Made by a program: the position numbers and the translations under genes
Part shown: positions 6,166-8,793 of the stretch, piece after piece
How positions within the stretch are numbered: the first letter of the stretch is position 1
Layout: each line of letters begins with the position of its first letter
Notes under the pieces: generated by a model
Told to the model about the DNA's origin: nothing
The model's database searches: none
The model's input: the letters and a program-made list of their open reading frames with translations, nothing else
Source of the DNA: CAZWVM01 sp964637705
Lineage (GTDB): Bacteria > UBA8481
Assembly (NCBI GenBank): GCA_964637705.1
Contig: CAZWVM010000150.1
Span: 1-8,793 of the forward strand
DNA length: 8,793 nucleotides
Reading direction: 5' to 3'

Positions 6166-7416
6166 GGCCGCGGTTGCCGCGCCTGTCCCGGCCGCCCGGC
6201 CGGTCAGCCAGGCCCAGAAAAAGTTGTATCCGCCCACCGGGCCGGTGACGTCGAGCAGTTCCCCGGCGAGGTGAAGGCCGGGGTGACTCCGGCATTCCAG
6301 CGTCCGGGAGTCGATCTCGCCCAGGTCCACCCCGCCCGAGGTCACCTCGGCCTTCTCGAAGCCGGCCGTGCCGGTCCAGGGAAGCGGGAACCGGACGAGG
6401 TGCTCGACGAGCCGGATCCGGTCCTCGCGCCTGAACTGGGCGAGAGAGATGATGGGGGAGACGTTCGCGCGCTCGATCAGCGCCACCGCCAGTCGCTCGG
6501 GCAGATGCTCGCGCACGGCCTGCACGACCGTCCGGCTTCCGCTCGCCGCCAGTTGCTCCGTCCACTCCTTCTCGCCCAGGGGCGCCCAGCGAACGGTGAC
6601 GGAGGCCGGAACGCGGCCGGGCGCGATCGAGTGCGCCGGCACGTGGGAGATGTCGAGGACCGCAGGACCGCTGTAGCCGTCGTGGGTGAAGAGAAAACCG
6701 CCTTCGGACGATGCCGAGAGCCCGTTGCCCGAGGCCTGGATCGAGACCTCCAGGGAGATTCCGGCGAGAGACGAGAAGGGGGAGGGGCGCGCCAGGAGCG
6801 GGGTGAGCGCCGGCTCGGGAGGATGGACCTTGAGACCGAGCCGGCGTGCCAGGTCGAAGCCGAAGCCCTCGCTGCCCGTGCCGGGAAGAGAGAGACCGCC
6901 GGTCGCGATGACGACGGAGTCGGCCTCGAGGGCCCGGGTGGATCCGGCATCGACCGCCCATCGTCCCCCGGCGGGGCGGACGTCCGTCACGACTTCGTCG
7001 AACCGGAACTCGACGCCGCGGACACGGGCGCACGCGATGAGACCGTCGCGAACGTCGGCGGCGCGGTTCGAGGAGGGAAAGAGTTTGCCCTCCAGGCGTC
7101 CCTTGAATCGCTCCTCGGTGAGGGCGAGTCCGACCTGGCCCTCGAAGAAGTCCCGCTGGCGGTCGAGGGGCCAGGCCTTCAGGATCTTCCGGAGAGAGTT
7201 CGGAGAGGAGTGGGTGGCATATCGCGAGGATTCCATCAGGAGCGGCAGGAGGTTGCAGCGGCCGCCTCCCGACACGAGGATCTTGCGGCCGCCGTCGCTC
7301 GTGCTCTCCACGAGGACGACGTGAACGCCCGGTCGCGCCGCGAAGAAGGCGGCCATGAGCCCCGAGGCTCCCGCGCCCACGACGACGACGCGCCGGGACG
7401 GCGACGGGAACGTCAT
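6151..7416 (-). CDS. BaiN/HI0933-family FAD-dependent flavoprotein
   Basis: Predicted cytoplasmic NAD(P)/FAD-dependent oxidoreductase of the HI0933 (YhiN/BaiN) family, 421 residues, about the usual length. Visible motifs: the Rossmann dinucleotide-binding GAGASG (14-19) with E37 at the end of the second strand for the FAD ribose, the family signature GGRKILVSGGGRCN (42-55), ATGGLSLPGTGSEG (171-184), FTHDGYSGP (243-251), EVTSGGV (357-363) and the C-terminal FAD-contacting GELLDVTGPVGGYNFFWAW (385-403). Some members reduce steroid or bile-acid intermediates, but the substrate of most is unknown and nothing here points to one. The ATG at 7416 is 12 residues before the Rossmann motif; no strong binding site precedes it. 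It follows the exported-protein gene by 52 bases and precedes the nucleotidase by 76 bases, probably in the same transcript. Family assignment is firm, function is not. Confidence 0.92.
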   Translation of the reverse strand: MTFPSPSRRVVVVGAGASGLMAAFFAARPGVHVVLVESTSDGGRKILVSGGGRCNLLPLLMESSRYATHSSPNSLRKILKAWPLDRQRDFFEGQVGLALTEERFKGRLEGKLFPSSNRAADVRDGLIACARVRGVEFRFDEVVTDVRPAGGRWAVDAGSTRALEADSVVIATGGLSLPGTGSEGFGFDLARRLGLKVHPPEPALTPLLARPSPFSSLAGISLEVSIQASGNGLSASSEGGFLFTHDGYSGPAVLDISHVPAHSIAPGRVPASVTVRWAPLGEKEWTEQLAASGSRTVVQAVREHLPERLAVALIERANVSPIISLAQFRREDRIRLVEHLVRFPLPWTGTAGFEKAEVTSGGVDLGEIDSRTLECRSHPGLHLAGELLDVTGPVGGYNFFWAWLTGRAAGTGAATAAARDR

Positions 7417-7468
7417 GCCGCCGCGGAAGCCGGCTCTGGGCGATTCGGCCGTCCGGGCCCGGCCGGGA

Positions 7469-8377
7469 TCAGCGCGCGGCGGGCGCGGCCGCCGGGGCTG
7501 CGGTGAGGCGCCGCTGGACGAAGAGGCGAAGGGGCACGTTCTTCAACTCGAACGTGTATCGATGCGGCGTGTTGATCATGAGGAATCGCCGCGGGACCTC
7601 GACGACGCCGGAGACCGTCATCACCATTTCGTCCTGCTTCGCATTGCCGCCGAAGAAGCTCGTCGCGGCGTCACGCGAGTAGAAGAGGGGATAGTAGCGC
7701 AACCTCACGTCGACGTCGGAGAGCTTGTAATGGCGCACGTCCTTGTCGTCCCCGTAGGGGAAAGGAAGCTTGGCGATGGCGGCGCCGAGGATGATGCCGG
7801 GCAGGGAGGAGGTGTCGTTGGCGAGGATTCCGCCCTGGGCGGACCAGTGGGCGTAGTAGTAGTGCACGCGGGACTGGTTGTCGGCGGCGCGTGAGCCGAC
7901 GAGAACGGCGCGGCCGATCCCCATGGGCAGAGGCGCGAAGAGACGGCGAAGCGCCTCGAGGTTGCCGGGAAGGAAGGCCGAGAGCGGCACGGATTCGCCG
8001 AGAAGGTCGAAGGCCGAGGTGCGCGTGCCGTCGGCGGCGGTGTCGAGAATGATGTAGGCCGAACCCATGAAGGTCTCGACGCCCAGCCGGCAACGCAGAG
8101 TCTCGCCGAAGAGCCCGCCGTCGTCGCGCCGCGTCACGTCACCGTGCAGCTCCCAGGCGCCGAAATCCGAGGTGCCCGCGGTTCGGCGGTAGAAATCGAC
8201 GATCGTCATGAGGGAATCTCCGCCCGGTTCCCCGTAGGAGGCGCCGACGGCCGGTGCGTTTCCGCTGACGGCGGACTCCTCGACCGTCAGGGAGAGGGGC
8301 TCCTCGGCGAGAATCGCCGGGGCGGCGAGGAGGAGGACGAGACCGGCGGCCCAGAGAACGGACAGGGGTGTCTTCAT
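7469..8377 (-). CDS. Exported protein of unknown function
   Basis: I do not recognise this 302-residue protein. It starts MKTPLSVLWAAGLVLLLAAPAILA, a clear Sec signal peptide with likely cleavage after residue 24 (AILA before EE), so it should be periplasmic or outer-membrane associated. There is no lipobox and no further membrane helix. The mature part alternates polar and hydrophobic residues (for example 96-112, 170-180, 218-233, 248-283), suggesting a beta-rich fold. It has one cysteine (C96) and is rich in tyrosine around 173-175 and 228-233. The C-terminus (292-302) is an Ala/Pro tail. The ATG at 8377 is chosen because it begins the signal peptide; the frame stays open upstream to 8761, but that part overlaps the carbamoyltransferase gene and is not protein-like. 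No Shine-Dalgarno is visible, and an inverted repeat lies 3 bases upstream. It probably starts the transcript that continues into the flavoprotein gene. Confidence 0.8.
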   Translation of the reverse strand: MKTPLSVLWAAGLVLLLAAPAILAEEPLSLTVEESAVSGNAPAVGASYGEPGGDSLMTIVDFYRRTAGTSDFGAWELHGDVTRRDDGGLFGETLRCRLGVETFMGSAYIILDTAADGTRTSAFDLLGESVPLSAFLPGNLEALRRLFAPLPMGIGRAVLVGSRAADNQSRVHYYYAHWSAQGGILANDTSSLPGIILGAAIAKLPFPYGDDKDVRHYKLSDVDVRLRYYPLFYSRDAATSFFGGNAKQDEMVMTVSGVVEVPRRFLMINTPHRYTFELKNVPLRLFVQRRLTAAPAAAPAAR

Positions 8378-8380
8378 GCG

Positions 8381-8398
8381 AAAAGCGTGACCGCTTTT
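8381..8398. repeat. Inverted repeat abutting the exported-protein start codon
   Basis: AAAAGCG (8381-8387) and CGCTTTT (8392-8398) pair exactly around a 4-base gap, 3 bases upstream of the ATG at 8377. It occupies the position where a ribosome binding site should be. It could be an operator, or an RNA hairpin that controls access to the start codon. Confidence 0.5.
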
Positions 8399-8418
8399 GT
8401 CAGCGGGGTCAATGGGCT

Positions 8419-8449
8419 TTTTCGGGTATCCGTGCGTGCCGCCCGAAAA
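8419..8449. repeat. 8-bp inverted repeat between terminator and exported-protein gene
   Basis: TTTTCGGG (8419-8426) and CCCGAAAA (8442-8449) are exact reverse complements with a 15-base loop. The right arm is also the T-rich tail of the terminator at 8445-8484, so the two elements overlap. It may be an operator, or a second fold formed only in read-through RNA. Confidence 0.45.
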
Positions 8450-8484
8450 GAAACCGCCCGGCCTCCTTTCGGAAACCGGGCGGT
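8445..8484 (-). terminator. Rho-independent terminator of the carbamoyltransferase gene
   Basis: On the minus strand a 9-bp GC-rich stem (ACCGCCCGG reading from 8484, closed by CCGGGCGGT ending at 8453) encloses a 14-base loop and is followed directly by TTCTTTTC. It begins 18 bases after the carbamoyltransferase TAG. Stem and U-rich tail together make a good intrinsic terminator. The loop happens to hold AAAGGAGG, which looks like a binding site but has no start codon after it. Confidence 0.85.
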
Positions 8485-8502
8485 CGTCGTGTCGTCGAAA
8501 GC

Positions 8503-8793
8503 CTAGAAGCGACGCCGCTTCGACTGCCGGTTGAGCCGGTCCAGGACCGCGATCGGATCGCGGAAGCGGGAGGTCAGGATCATCGCGGCGATCACGAACG
8601 GCTTGAAGCTCGCCTCGATGTACGTCGGGATGCGGTACTTCTCGAAGACCGCGGCCGAGACCTCGCCTTCCTTGCAGCTGACGTCGGTGATGTCGGCCGG
8701 GAGGCAGTGCATGTACAAGGCCTCGCCGTTCTTCGTCAGCTTCATCTTCGCCTCGTCGCACTCCCAGTTCTTGAACTTCGCGTTGTTGGCGAG
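8503..8793 (-). CDS. ygeW: YgeW-type knotted carbamoyltransferase, C-terminal part
   Basis: Only the last 96 residues are in the window; the gene continues past the right edge. They contain LYMHCLPADITDVSCKEGEVSAAVFEKYRIPTYIEASFKPFVIAAMIL, which matches from memory the C-terminus of the YgeW branch of the aspartate/ornithine carbamoyltransferase superfamily, including the HCLPADI substrate loop and the CKEGEV segment that sets YgeW apart from true ornithine transcarbamylase. In Escherichia coli ygeW lies in a purine-catabolism gene cluster; its exact substrate is not settled in what I know. The end is normal, with a short basic tail (RQSKRRRF), a TAG at 8505-8503, and a strong terminator 18 bases on, so it belongs to a separate unit from the genes to the left. 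Ornithine carbamoyltransferase is the main alternative and is less likely. Confidence 0.85.
   Translation of the reverse strand, partial: LANNAKFKNWECDEAKMKLTKNGEALYMHCLPADITDVSCKEGEVSAAVFEKYRIPTYIEASFKPFVIAAMILTSRFRDPIAVLDRLNRQSKRRRF

Noticed and set aside
7447..7467. GC-rich hairpin between the exported-protein and flavoprotein genes, with the palindrome CCGGGCCCGG at 7453-7462
   Set aside because: Short self-complementary GGCC/CCGG runs are expected in this composition, with no T-run.
5974..7506. 510-codon plus-strand open frame opposite the flavoprotein gene
   Set aside because: No domain and biased Arg/Gly/Asp composition; the minus strand has all HI0933-family motifs.
8378..8761. N-terminal extension of the exported-protein frame
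   Set aside because: It overlaps the carbamoyltransferase gene and terminator and gives Arg/Pro-rich sequence; the signal peptide starts at 8377.

Overview
The window reads as ordinary chromosomal DNA of a high-GC bacterium with a Gram-negative-type envelope. One gene has a Sec signal peptide for export, one has an N-terminal membrane anchor, and the set includes GroES, a GAF-PAS-HD-GYP regulator and a cN-II-type 5'-nucleotidase. Codon usage looks uniform from gene to gene. I see no transposase, integrase, phage gene, tRNA, rRNA or CRISPR array. The phylum cannot be fixed from sequence alone. A GC-rich, poorly sampled lineage (for example Eisenbacteria-like, Acidobacteria-like or Myxococcota-like) would fit, but that is inference.

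Left edge: the groES co-chaperonin gene lies on the minus strand and is cut by the window start. A roughly 300-base AT-richer divergent region separates it from a plus-strand family 1 beta-glucosidase (576-1928) with both catalytic glutamates. The glucosidase converges, with 24 bases between stop codons, on a long minus-strand run of genes.

Minus-strand run, in transcription order: (1) the end of a YgeW-type knotted carbamoyltransferase (8793-8503), closed by a clear Rho-independent terminator; (2) an exported 302-residue protein of unknown function (8377-7469); (3) a BaiN/HI0933-family flavoprotein (7416-6151); (4) a cN-II-like HAD 5'-nucleotidase (6074-4626); (5) a soluble GAF-PAS-HD-GYP protein (4594-2981); (6) a membrane-anchored PD40 beta-propeller protein (2984-1953). 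Genes 4 to 6 are tightly packed. The HD-GYP stop and the propeller start overlap as ATGA. The nucleotidase and HD-GYP genes are bridged by a 12-codon mini-ORF whose start overlaps the upstream stop and whose stop overlaps the downstream GTG.

The most interesting idea is functional. An HD-GYP domain is expected to break down cyclic di-GMP, ultimately to GMP in some members. A cN-II-type nucleotidase typically dephosphorylates IMP and GMP. Their coupled arrangement suggests a signal-turnover and purine-salvage module, with an extracytoplasmic propeller as partner. This is inference. Several perfect inverted repeats sit in the short gaps (6090-6109, 6132-6165, 8381-8398, 8419-8449) and only the 8453-8484 hairpin is readily explained, as a terminator. 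I found no convincing entirely new system; the leads are the coupled trio, the unknown exported protein and these repeats.
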